DNA of 64,000 nucleotides from UBA5266 sp964610025 (GTDB lineage Bacteria > Bacteroidota > Bacteroidia > Bacteroidales > WCHB1-69): the NCBI GenBank assembly GCA_964610025.1, contig CAZSTX010000004.1:1-64000 (forward strand). The letters run 5' to 3'. Below the pieces are notes generated by a model that saw nothing but the letters and a program-made list of their open reading frames with translations, had not been told where the DNA came from and made no database searches. How positions within the stretch are numbered: position 1 is the first letter of the stretch; every line of letters begins with the position of its first letter. A program made the position numbers and the translations under genes. Shown in pieces: positions 36,155 to 43,989 of the stretch.

Positions 36155-36394
36155 ATGAAAAAAATAGCTTTTGTATTAATGGGATTTTCAGTGGCAGCTA
36201 TATTCGCTACATCTTGTGGAAAACAATGTTATTGTACACGTTATGAGGATGGAAAAAAAATAGTTGTTTATACTGATAATGACACCAAATTTTTCGATGC
36301 AACTATTTGCAAAAATAATTCTGTAACACCTTATCAAGGTTTTTCAATGGTATCAGAAGGAAAAGAAGTTACAGTTGAAATAAGATGCAAATAA
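36155..36394 (+). CDS. Small lipoprotein, 79 aa
   Basis: The protein has a lipoprotein signal peptide ending IFATSCGK (Cys21), then a mature part of about 58 residues with four further cysteines (in QCYCTRY, TICKN and IRCK). The cysteines could form two disulfides. The mature part looks like a small beta-rich domain. I do not recognise the family. A terminator follows directly, so it is normally transcribed apart from the subtilase gene. Confidence 0.7.
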   Translation: MKKIAFVLMGFSVAAIFATSCGKQCYCTRYEDGKKIVVYTDNDTKFFDATICKNNSVTPYQGFSMVSEGKEVTVEIRCK

Positions 36395-36400
36395 TTATTA

Positions 36401-36434
36401 TAAAAAGTCTTTGAAAAAAGACTTTTTATTTTTT
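36401..36434 (+). terminator. Intrinsic terminator after the small lipoprotein gene
   Basis: TAAAAAGTCTT (36401-36411) pairs with AAGACTTTTTA (36418-36428) and is followed by a T run. The subtilase GTG start at 36448 lies 14 bases further on, so read-through may feed that gene. Confidence 0.7.
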
Positions 36435-36447
36435 ATGTTAAAAAAAA

Positions 36448-38805
36448 GTGAAAAAAAAAATAATACTTTCTATTTTATTTGTAATTATTGCATGTAGTGT
36501 TCGTTCACAAAGTCTGTATTGGGTTTTTTTTTCTGATAAAGCAGATACGCAATTTGATCCTTATCAATATTTTGATAGTAAAGCAATAGAGAGGCGTTTA
36601 CACCATAATATTTCTTTATACGATAGTACAGATTTTCCTTTAAATACTCATTATGTTCAAACAATAGAAAAGTTGTCTGAAGAAATAGTAGGAGAGACAC
36701 GTTGGTTAAATGCAATAGCCATAGTAGCAGTTAACGAAAATATTGAAAAAATAACTCGCTATTCTTTTGTAAAAAAAATACTTCCTATAAATTCAAAAAT
36801 GCAATTGGCAGCCTATACTGATGATACTTTAAACATTGATGAATATTTATTATTGCTAATAGGAAGTGCTTATAACTTGAATAAACAGCTTTTACGCATG
36901 GAAGGTAATCTTTTTGTAGAAAAAGAAATTGATGGACATGGAATACGAATTGCTGTTTTTGATGGAGGATTCCCAAAAGTAGATGTTCATCCTGCATTTC
37001 AACATTTAAGAGACAATAATTTAATTGTTAAAACATGGAATTTTCCTCTTAAAAAAGAAAATGTATATGGGTGGAATAAGCATGGAACTATGACGCTAAG
37101 TTGTATAACAGGGATGAAAGGAAAAGAAAAACTTGGCTTAGCTACAGGAGCAGAGTTGTTGTTAGCCAGAACTGAAGTCGAAACAGAGCCTGCTCGCGAA
37201 GAAGTTTGGTGGATGCAAGCTATGGAGTGGGCTGATAAAAATGGAGCAAATATTATTAGTAGTTCATTAGGATATAATGATATGCGTTATAATACAACTG
37301 ATATGGATGGACAAAAATCGTTGGTTGCGCGTGCTGCTAATATTGCTGCTTCAAAAGGAATATTGGTTTGCAATTCGATGGGAAACGAAGGAATAAAGAA
37401 AAATTGGAAAATGGTAATCACGCCCGCTGATGCCGATAGTGTTTTGTCTGTAGGAGGAATAGACCATAATGATTATCATACTAATTTTAGTTCATACGGA
37501 CCTACAGCAGATGGGCGTTTAAAACCGAATGTGTGTGCTTATGCTACAAATTGTTTAGTTGCTACGCCAAAAAAAAATGAGAAAAGTGCGTATGAATACA
37601 CACAAGGTACTTCATTTTCATGCCCATTAGTTGCTGGTTTTGCAGCTTGTGCATGGCAGACACAGCCAGCATTGAAGGCAATGGATTTGAAACGTAATAT
37701 AGAACGCTCCGCTGATATGTATCCTTATTTTGATTATGCTTATGGTTATGGTGTGCCGCAAGCCTCTTTTTTTCTATATCCTAAAATAGAAATGATTGTT
37801 CCTACCTTCGAAATATTAGATAGTCAAGACTATCTTTTTATTAAACCCATTGTTTTTGATTGCGACAATCGTTTGTTTTATCATATTGAAAATGAAAATG
37901 AAACATTGGATAATTACGTGCAACTTCAACTGAAAAATGATAGTGAAATAAAAGCAAACAGAAATGCTTCAACAGATATAACTACTTATCAAAAAGAAAT
38001 TAAAATAGAGAAAAGAGCATTATATAAAAATAAAACATTAAAAATATTTTATAAAGGCTATAGTTATTCTTATAAATTAACACCTGAAGATATTGCTTAT
38101 TTAGATAAAAATTTTTCAAAAACTACTTTTACTGAAAATAATATTTTTATAAAAACGATATTTAATAAAACGCCTGCTAATATGAAGCCTTCATCTTATG
38201 GTGTAAATGCTAAATACGATATTCAACCTTATTTTGTTTGGGGATTTGTTTTGCCTATAAGCGATAATAATAATACCATATATGGAGCGTCTCAATCTTT
38301 TAGTTATGGATTTCGATTTAAAGGAAATATTGCTAAGTGGTATAGTTTAGGTTTGTCTTTAGCTTATACTAATGCTACCTATTATATAAAGAAAGATGTT
38401 TTGCCAATGAATGTGTTATTTGCAGATTCTAAAATCAAAGAAAAAATTAGAATAAATAATTTTGACTCAGAATTTTATCAGCGATTTCGATTGGTTTCAG
38501 CGGGACAATTTGGCATAGGGTGTTATGTAGATATGGGAGTGTATGGAGCATGGAATTTTTCTAATTTCTATATTACAAAAGAAATTACGAGTAAATTAAG
38601 CTATGAAAAATCGAATATTAAGACAAAATCTAAACTCAACACATCTGAATTAACTCCGTTAAATTGGGGAGTAAGGTTGAGAGTAGGTTATGGATTAATA
38701 GCCTTTTACACTCAATATAGACTGTCTGAAATAAGAGTAAATTCTTTGTTCTATTTACCTAAAATGGAGGCTGGATTGGTTTTTAGCATTCCAACATCAA
38801 TATAA
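36448..38805 (+). CDS. Secreted S8 (subtilisin-like) serine protease
   Basis: The 785-residue protein starts at a GTG and has a signal peptide (about 1-20, ending CSVRSQ). A propeptide-like segment (25-115) starts YWVFFSDK, as in other Bacteroidetes S8 proteases. The catalytic triad is complete: Asp172 in IAVFDGGF, His212 in NKHGTM, and Ser389 in GTSFSCPLVAGF, with the oxyanion Asn likely in VCNSMGNEG. After about residue 450 there is a beta-rich C-terminal part of 330 residues that resembles an outer-membrane beta-barrel or jelly-roll region (YSLGLSLAYTNATYY, WGVRLRVGYGLIAFYTQYRL). No T9SS sorting domain is seen. It probably degrades extracellular protein. Confidence 0.88.
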   Translation: MKKKIILSILFVIIACSVRSQSLYWVFFSDKADTQFDPYQYFDSKAIERRLHHNISLYDSTDFPLNTHYVQTIEKLSEEIVGETRWLNAIAIVAVNENIEKITRYSFVKKILPINSKMQLAAYTDDTLNIDEYLLLLIGSAYNLNKQLLRMEGNLFVEKEIDGHGIRIAVFDGGFPKVDVHPAFQHLRDNNLIVKTWNFPLKKENVYGWNKHGTMTLSCITGMKGKEKLGLATGAELLLARTEVETEPAREEVWWMQAMEWADKNGANIISSSLGYNDMRYNTTDMDGQKSLVARAANIAASKGILVCNSMGNEGIKKNWKMVITPADADSVLSVGGIDHNDYHTNFSSYGPTADGRLKPNVCAYATNCLVATPKKNEKSAYEYTQGTSFSCPLVAGFAACAWQTQPALKAMDLKRNIERSADMYPYFDYAYGYGVPQASFFLYPKIEMIVPTFEILDSQDYLFIKPIVFDCDNRLFYHIENENETLDNYVQLQLKNDSEIKANRNASTDITTYQKEIKIEKRALYKNKTLKIFYKGYSYSYKLTPEDIAYLDKNFSKTTFTENNIFIKTIFNKTPANMKPSSYGVNAKYDIQPYFVWGFVLPISDNNNTIYGASQSFSYGFRFKGNIAKWYSLGLSLAYTNATYYIKKDVLPMNVLFADSKIKEKIRINNFDSEFYQRFRLVSAGQFGIGCYVDMGVYGAWNFSNFYITKEITSKLSYEKSNIKTKSKLNTSELTPLNWGVRLRVGYGLIAFYTQYRLSEIRVNSLFYLPKMEAGLVFSIPTSI

Positions 38806-38829
38806 TAAGTGGTTTATAAATATAAAATT

Positions 38830-39174
38830 TTATTTATCATTATTTAAAAAGATAGCCAACCATATACATTGAGGCTGTTGCGAAGTATAGCTTACTTTAT
38901 GTTGTTTGTGAGCTGGGATAAATAGAAAATCACCTTTTGACATATTGACTTCTTGTTGTTTATCTTTAAAAACTAATTTTGCATTCCCTTGTAATAATAC
39001 CACCCATTCATCTTCTTGTTGGTTGTACCATTCATTACTAGTTTGTCCATAAGAAATGATGTGCTCAATACGTATTGTTTGGTTGTTGAAAAGTGTGTGT
39101 ATGATTTCTTTATTATCAGAAAAATTGAATGGTGTAATATCGAATAAATTAGTAATAGTATCTGTTTTATACAT
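38830..39174 (-). CDS. Cupin domain protein
   Basis: The protein of about 114 residues is a single cupin. It shows IRIEHIISYGQTSNEWYNQQEDEWVVLLQG (in parts, about 31-60), where His/Glu metal ligands are replaced in part by Asn and Tyr, and GDFLFIPAHKQHKVSYT, the second cupin motif with His residues. I start it at MYKTDTITNL (39174), an ATG whose codon overlaps the rfaE2 stop region; a start at 39195 is possible. Small cupins of this type often accompany sugar or phosphonate metabolism, but the substrate is unknown. It is the last gene of the 39-44 kb operon. Confidence 0.78.
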   Translation of the reverse strand: MYKTDTITNLFDITPFNFSDNKEIIHTLFNNQTIRIEHIISYGQTSNEWYNQQEDEWVVLLQGNAKLVFKDKQQEVNMSKGDFLFIPAHKQHKVSYTSQQPQCIWLAIFLNNDK

Positions 39175-39661
39175 TTCCTTTGATTTTTTTTTCAATAGTA
39201 GAGGTCGAATAATTGGGGGTTAAATCAATGGTTATTACTTGTCCATTATTGGCTTTTACAATGTCAGCTCCAATAATATCATCTTCTTTATAATCACTAC
39301 CTTTAATTAAGATATTGGGTTGTATTGCTTGAATGAGATTATAAGGAGTTTCTTCGTTAAATAAAATCACAAAATCGACAAACAGTAGAGATGCTATGAT
39401 TAAAGCACGAGCATATTCGTCAACGATAGGGCGATGTTTGCCTTTTAGTTTTTGTACTGAGGCATCAGTATTGATGCCAACAATAAGAATATCGCCTTTG
39501 TCAGAGGCTTGCGAAAGATATTCTATATGCCCGCGGTGCACTAAATCGAAACAACCATTAGTGAAAACAATTTTTTTATTTTTAAATGTGTCTTTATGAT
39601 TTATTGCTAAGTAATCGTCTGTTGTGATGATTTTATTTCTAATTTTAGATAATGTGTTCAT
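39167..39661 (-). CDS. rfaE2: D-glycero-beta-D-manno-heptose 1-phosphate adenylyltransferase
   Basis: The 164-residue protein is a stand-alone cytidylyltransferase-like nucleotidyltransferase that activates heptose 1-phosphate to ADP-heptose. FTNGCFDLVHRGHIEYLSQA (33-52) includes the HxGH motif as HRGH. GINTDASVQKLKGKHRPIVD (about 78-97) and ILIKGSDYKEDDIIGADIVK (positions about 120-139) complete the RfaE C-domain pattern. The kinase half (RfaE1) and the other heptose genes are not adjacent. It overlaps the membrane protein gene upstream by 17 bases and the cupin by 8, and it points to lipopolysaccharide inner-core heptose. Confidence 0.9.
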   Translation of the reverse strand: MNTLSKIRNKIITTDDYLAINHKDTFKNKKIVFTNGCFDLVHRGHIEYLSQASDKGDILIVGINTDASVQKLKGKHRPIVDEYARALIIASLLFVDFVILFNEETPYNLIQAIQPNILIKGSDYKEDDIIGADIVKANNGQVITIDLTPNYSTSTIEKKIKGNV

Positions 39662-40673
39662 AGTTGTTTTTTTTTGGATTGGAAAATGGTGCTATAATCA
39701 AAGAAGTAATGCCGCCTATTATATAGAGTATGGTTTCGGTGGTCCATACAACCCATCCGATAGCTAAACCGATTTCTTTATTGATGCCGTAAAGAATTAA
39801 TATAGTTGCTATGAGTAATGGATAAGCTCCTAATCCACCTTGTGATATAATAAAACCAAAAGTCCCTATGGTTACACACGATAAAGAGGCTATCCACATT
39901 TGTTCTTTTAATATTGTAATTTCGGGAAAAGCAAACATAATAACAAAGAACATAAAATAATAACATACCCAAATCATTATCGTATAGAATATAAATAAAA
40001 AAGAACGTTGTAAACGTGTTACTGATAGGAGCCCCGACCAAAATTCTGAAATGATTTTTTTAATTTTGATAAAAATTTTCCATTTTTCAATTTGCTTTCT
40101 AAATATGAGATACAACATTACTAGTGCAGCAGCAATTATAAAAGTGATAAACAGTGGATTATGTAATAGAGAGACTGTATTAGAAGCGTTATTGTTTGTG
40201 AAAATAGAAATAATTTTCTCTCTTTCAAAAATTAATGCAAGAAGGAATACAAATCCAAAACTTACTAAGTCGATAATTCGTTCTGTTACAACTGTTCCGA
40301 ATGTTTTTTGAAATGGAACTTGCTCATAACGTTGTATAAAACTACAACGTACAACTTCACCTAATCGTGGAAAAGCTAAATTGGCAATATAGCATATCAT
40401 TATTGAATGGTAGGAATTGATTTTTGATATTTTATAACCCAATGGTTCTAATAGCAAGATGGAGCGGTAAGCACGAAAAATAACACTAATAAAAGCTATT
40501 GCTGCACTTAAAATTAAAAATATCCATTTATTATCGGAGGCTACTCCTTTGATATTGCTAATAATAACATGACGTTGTTCAGCGTCTAAATCTTTGATAG
40601 AAAACCATATAAAAAATATACCTAATCCTAAAAAGAGAAGGAGTTGTATCAGTTTTTTTCCTTTATCCGACAT
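39645..40673 (-). CDS. Flippase-like membrane protein (LPG synthase TM family)
   Basis: The 342-residue protein belongs to the lysylphosphatidylglycerol synthase transmembrane family (UPF0104). It has about eight membrane segments and family landmarks FRAYRSILLLEPLGY (about 66-80), AFPRLGEVVRC (about 98-108), ERIIDLVSFGFVFL (about 129-142) and ISQGGLGAYPLLIATILILY (positions about 268-287). Members act on glycosyl or aminoacyl lipid carriers, but the substrate is not readable here. Its neighbour rfaE2 hints at a role in lipopolysaccharide or glycolipid export, which is inference. The gene follows the secreted propeller gene by 3 bases. Confidence 0.8.
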   Translation of the reverse strand: MSDKGKKLIQLLLFLGLGIFFIWFSIKDLDAEQRHVIISNIKGVASDNKWIFLILSAAIAFISVIFRAYRSILLLEPLGYKISKINSYHSIMICYIANLAFPRLGEVVRCSFIQRYEQVPFQKTFGTVVTERIIDLVSFGFVFLLALIFEREKIISIFTNNNASNTVSLLHNPLFITFIIAAALVMLYLIFRKQIEKWKIFIKIKKIISEFWSGLLSVTRLQRSFLFIFYTIMIWVCYYFMFFVIMFAFPEITILKEQMWIASLSCVTIGTFGFIISQGGLGAYPLLIATILILYGINKEIGLAIGWVVWTTETILYIIGGITSLIIAPFSNPKKNNYEHII

Positions 40674-40676
40674 GCT

Positions 40677-42620
40677 TTATTGTTTAGTTGTTACGCTTAT
40701 AGTGTTAGAGTAATGTCCTGTAGCTGTTTTAAGGCGGTAATAATAAGTTGTATTAGCTTGTAATTCGCTAATTTTAAGTGTGTTTTTGCTTACATTTACT
40801 CCGTTATATTCGGGTAAACATATAGAAAAATCTTCTTTAGTAGAAATAAATAATTTGAATTTTTCGGTTTTTGTTTTTGTCCAACTTGCAGTAAACATGT
40901 TGTTTTTAATACCTTTAGCTTCATTGGCGATAGGAGGAGTAACAATTGCTAATTTTGCTTGTTTGCTGTGTTTGCTATTGTTAAAGGCTCTGACGCCTAT
41001 AGTATAGGCTTTCCCCGGTAAAAGTGAGTTAATTATCATACTATTATTGCCTACATAATAGGGGATTTTAAATTTGTCGTAATTCAATATAATTTCATAT
41101 CCGATAGCATAGGGCTGTAAATCCCATTCTAATTCAATGCTATTGTGGGTTACTTCTTTTAATGTTACTTCGGGTTTAAATAAAGCATGACTAAATTTAA
41201 TAATAAAAGCATCTGTAGTTCCTTGAAAGTCAATATAATTATCAAATGCTATAGGGTCTATAAAGAAAGGTCCGTTATGCGCTCCAATAAGTACGATAGA
41301 ATTGTCGTCGTGGATAAGCATACGCGAAGCTCTGTCGTGGTCTGTTCCGCCAATAGGGTAGGTGTAGATAATGTTGCCATCTTTATCTAACATCATTATA
41401 AAACCGTCTTCTTTTCCAGACGAATAAATAATTTCTTCTTTTTTAGTTTCAATGTTACCTGTAAAATAGCCCGATACATAAATGTTTCCATACGAGTCGG
41501 TTGCTATACATTCTCCTGATGAATAAGGGTTGCCTTTGACTGCTTTCACCCATTCGTATTCACCTTCTGTATTGAGTTTAGCTATAAAAAGATTTTTAGA
41601 GTTTTCATACACATCTAAAACGGTAGCTATTTCATTAAATTCGGTACGAGAGCTTATATAGCCTGTTACATAAATATAGTCGTTGGTGTCGATATGTATA
41701 TAGTTGCCACTATTGAGTTTGGTGTTGTCGATTTTTTTTATCCATTGTTCTTTTCCATCTTGATTGAGTTTTGCGACAAACAATCCTTCTCCTCCGTTTG
41801 ATTGAATGCTTACATTGCCTAAAGTAGCGGTTTCGGAAAAAGAACCTGTCATATAAACATTACCTTGACTGTCGAAAGCAATAGCATTGCTTTTACTCAC
41901 ATCTTTAGTAGTTAAAACTTTAGCCCACAAATAATTACCTTCATTATCTAATTTGACTAAAAAAGCATTCATTTCGCCTTCGGCACTCAATAAAGCTTCT
42001 TTTTCTGATGGGTCGAAATCGATAGTTTTACTAAAATAGCCTGTTAAATAGATGTGATTATCGCGGTCTGTTTTCATATCGGTAATTTGATTGATAATAG
42101 GGTGAAAGTGAGTGTGTCCGCTATGATTATCTGCCTGATGATGATGTGCATCTACAACTGCTTGATTAGGTCTTAGTATTTTATGCCATATATAATTGCC
42201 ATTACTATTGTATTTGGCAATATAGGTGTTGACATCTTTTGAATCTCGAATCATATTGGTTTTGTCTAAATTGATAGTATTGATAAAGTTTCCTGATATG
42301 TAAACATTTCCTTCATCGTCTAATGCAACGCCTTTGCCTTCGTTGCTGTTTTCGCCGCTAATCTCTTTTGACCATTGCAACTTACCTTTGCTGTCGTATT
42401 TAAGCAAGAAAGTCATTATTTGCATTTTAGGATTTTTAGAATCGCCTATTTCTTTAGAAATATAGCCAATAATATAAGTATTACCTGCTTTGTCAATGGC
42501 TAAATTTTTAGCCATATCGGTGCCATTGTCGCCATAAGCCGTAAACCAATCGGCTTCTAATTGCGAAAAAGATAGTTGAAAAGTGAATAAACTTACTATT
42601 AATAAAAATATTTTTTTCAT
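40677..42620 (-). CDS. Secreted SBBP beta-propeller protein with FnIII domain
   Basis: The protein has about 647 residues and I start it at MKKIFLLIV (42620), four bases inside the protease gene (ATGA overlap). A signal peptide ends QLSFSQ. Residues 25-480 contain at least seven SBBP-type repeats of the form A.D..GN.YI.GYF...., such as DKAGNTYIIGYIS, DDEGNVYISGNF, DSQGNVYMTGSFSETATLG and DSYGNIYVSGYFTGNI, alternating with FLVKLD..G.Y.W. They should form a beta-propeller. A C-terminal fibronectin-III-like pair follows (IELEWDLQPYAIGYEIIL; FTASWTKTKTEKFKLFIS), ending ANTTYYYRLKTATGHYSNTI. No T9SS domain is present. A metal-binding HHHQADNHSGHTHFH histidine cluster lies near residue 160, an unusual insert. 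Confidence 0.8.
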   Translation of the reverse strand: MKKIFLLIVSLFTFQLSFSQLEADWFTAYGDNGTDMAKNLAIDKAGNTYIIGYISKEIGDSKNPKMQIMTFLLKYDSKGKLQWSKEISGENSNEGKGVALDDEGNVYISGNFINTINLDKTNMIRDSKDVNTYIAKYNSNGNYIWHKILRPNQAVVDAHHHQADNHSGHTHFHPIINQITDMKTDRDNHIYLTGYFSKTIDFDPSEKEALLSAEGEMNAFLVKLDNEGNYLWAKVLTTKDVSKSNAIAFDSQGNVYMTGSFSETATLGNVSIQSNGGEGLFVAKLNQDGKEQWIKKIDNTKLNSGNYIHIDTNDYIYVTGYISSRTEFNEIATVLDVYENSKNLFIAKLNTEGEYEWVKAVKGNPYSSGECIATDSYGNIYVSGYFTGNIETKKEEIIYSSGKEDGFIMMLDKDGNIIYTYPIGGTDHDRASRMLIHDDNSIVLIGAHNGPFFIDPIAFDNYIDFQGTTDAFIIKFSHALFKPEVTLKEVTHNSIELEWDLQPYAIGYEIILNYDKFKIPYYVGNNSMIINSLLPGKAYTIGVRAFNNSKHSKQAKLAIVTPPIANEAKGIKNNMFTASWTKTKTEKFKLFISTKEDFSICLPEYNGVNVSKNTLKISELQANTTYYYRLKTATGHYSNTISVTTKQ

Positions 42621-43051
42621 AATGTATATGTATTTAAAGTTAAACAAGAATTTTTATAATCGATTACGGCATTGTATTTATATAGGATATCGCTCCCAAG
42701 AAGACCATTTATGGGTTTTAAATTGAGCATTTTTAGTATTTTATTTATATGAGAAATTTTCAACACTACGATAGAATAATTGTTAATTACTAATTCTCCA
42801 AGTTGAATTTCGTTAATATTGATGATGGTGTTTTTCATTTTTTTGCTACCTATACCCATCACTATATCATTAGAGGCGTTGTCTTTGTTTTTTAATAATG
42901 ATTTCACTTCTTTTTTATCTATGCAAGTATGAGATGCTCCTGTATCTATTACTAAACGTACAGTTTTTCCATTTATTTTAGCTTCAATAATGGGGTGCAA
43001 GTTGTTTTCGTCTTCAAGTTGTATGATTTCTATGGGTATTTTTGTTTCCAT
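42617..43051 (-). CDS. Retropepsin-like aspartic protease
   Basis: The 144-residue protein has the aspartic protease half-site VRLVIDTGASHTCID (31-45, with Asp36 in DTGAS), then GIGSKKMKNTII and the second hydrophobic strand GLLGSDILYKYNAVIDY (about 119-135). The pattern is that of single-domain retropepsin-like enzymes in bacteria, which would act as a dimer. There is no signal peptide or membrane segment, so it appears cytoplasmic unless secreted by an unknown route. The natural substrate is unknown. It sits between a radical SAM gene (one base) and the propeller gene (4-base overlap). Confidence 0.8.
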   Translation of the reverse strand: METKIPIEIIQLEDENNLHPIIEAKINGKTVRLVIDTGASHTCIDKKEVKSLLKNKDNASNDIVMGIGSKKMKNTIININEIQLGELVINNYSIVVLKISHINKILKMLNLKPINGLLGSDILYKYNAVIDYKNSCLTLNTYTL

Positions 43052-43052
43052 T

Positions 43053-43835
43053 TTATTGATAAGTGAAGGTTTTAATTCCTATTTTTCTTACTTTTTCAGC
43101 TATTTTTTCAAGTGTGTTTTTGTCTATTTTTTCTAAATTAGAAGCCGGTGTTTCTCTGTCAATAGGGTATAACATAAGGGTGTGAGGACGTATTTGCTTT
43201 AAACATTCTATCCATGCTGTTATTTCTTTATCTGTTGTGTTGTCGATAGGTGTGCCGTTGTCGAGTGTGCCACGCAAAAACATTGTTTGTATCGTTAGAT
43301 TACCTTCAAAGATTTGTAATTGTTTGCAAATAGTAGCTATATCAATAGTGGTATAAGGGGCATTCATTAAAAGAAAAGTACTTTGCAAAGCTGTGTCTAA
43401 TTTCATTAATGGATTGTCAATTTTTTTTAGTGCCGCCACAACATCTGGACGGTGTAATTGCGATGAGTTAGACAAGCAACTGATAATTGTTGTGGGGAAG
43501 TAACGATTTCTTAATTCGATAATGGCATCTGTTATTGTTTCAAATTCAGGATGTATAGTTGGCTCGCCATTGCCAGAATATGTAATGCTATCTATTTTTG
43601 CTCCTTTTTGGTGTAAGGTTTTTATTGTCGTCTCGATAACGGGAATAATTACTGATGCGGGATGTAGTTTTTCTATTGTTGGTTTTGCTTGCCCTCCCCA
43701 GCCGCATTCACAATAGATACAGTTAAAAGTGCAAACTTTGGTAGTCTTAGGGAGTAAATTAATGCCTAAAGAATTACCTAATCTTCGGCTTTTGATAGGA
43801 CCGAAAATAATATCATCGAATAATATTCCTGCCAT
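43053..43835 (-). CDS. Radical SAM protein (COG0731-type)
   Basis: The 260-residue protein has CTFNCIYC (35-42), the CX3CX2C cluster that binds the radical SAM 4Fe-4S centre. It also has the preceding FGPIKSRRLGNSLGINLLP (11-29), which is diagnostic for COG0731-type Fe-S oxidoreductases. ITYSGNGEPTIHPEF (about 97-111) is the GGE-like SAM-binding segment. There is no C-terminal SPASM extension. The reaction is not known for this subgroup, some of which are related to the wyosine-tRNA enzyme TYW1. It is the first gene of the six-gene operon and has its own -7 box at 43854-43861. Confidence 0.87.
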   Translation of the reverse strand: MAGILFDDIIFGPIKSRRLGNSLGINLLPKTTKVCTFNCIYCECGWGGQAKPTIEKLHPASVIIPVIETTIKTLHQKGAKIDSITYSGNGEPTIHPEFETITDAIIELRNRYFPTTIISCLSNSSQLHRPDVVAALKKIDNPLMKLDTALQSTFLLMNAPYTTIDIATICKQLQIFEGNLTIQTMFLRGTLDNGTPIDNTTDKEITAWIECLKQIRPHTLMLYPIDRETPASNLEKIDKNTLEKIAEKVRKIGIKTFTYQ

Positions 43836-43853
43836 AGGTGTTTATTTTTTTTA

Positions 43854-43861
43854 CAAAAGTA
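43854..43861 (-). promoter_or_regulatory. -7 box for the 39-44 kb operon
   Basis: The minus strand reads TACTTTTG, 18 bases before the radical SAM start at 43835. Confidence 0.55.
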
Positions 43862-43929
43862 CAAAATAAACCGTATGTTATCTTTTATTTTTCTTGAATA
43901 TTTCAAAAAAAAATAGTTTATATAAAAAA

Positions 43930-43957
43930 AAGTCTTTTTGTGCATACAAAAAGACTT
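43930..43957 (-). terminator. Intrinsic terminator of the repeat surface-protein gene
   Basis: AAGTCTTTTTG (43930-43940) pairs perfectly with 43947-43957 around a TGCATA loop. On the minus strand it is followed by a T run (43922-43929). It lies about 33 bases after the stop at 43990. Confidence 0.75.
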
Positions 43958-43989
43958 AAAAATATACGATAAGTTAGTTGTTGAATAAG

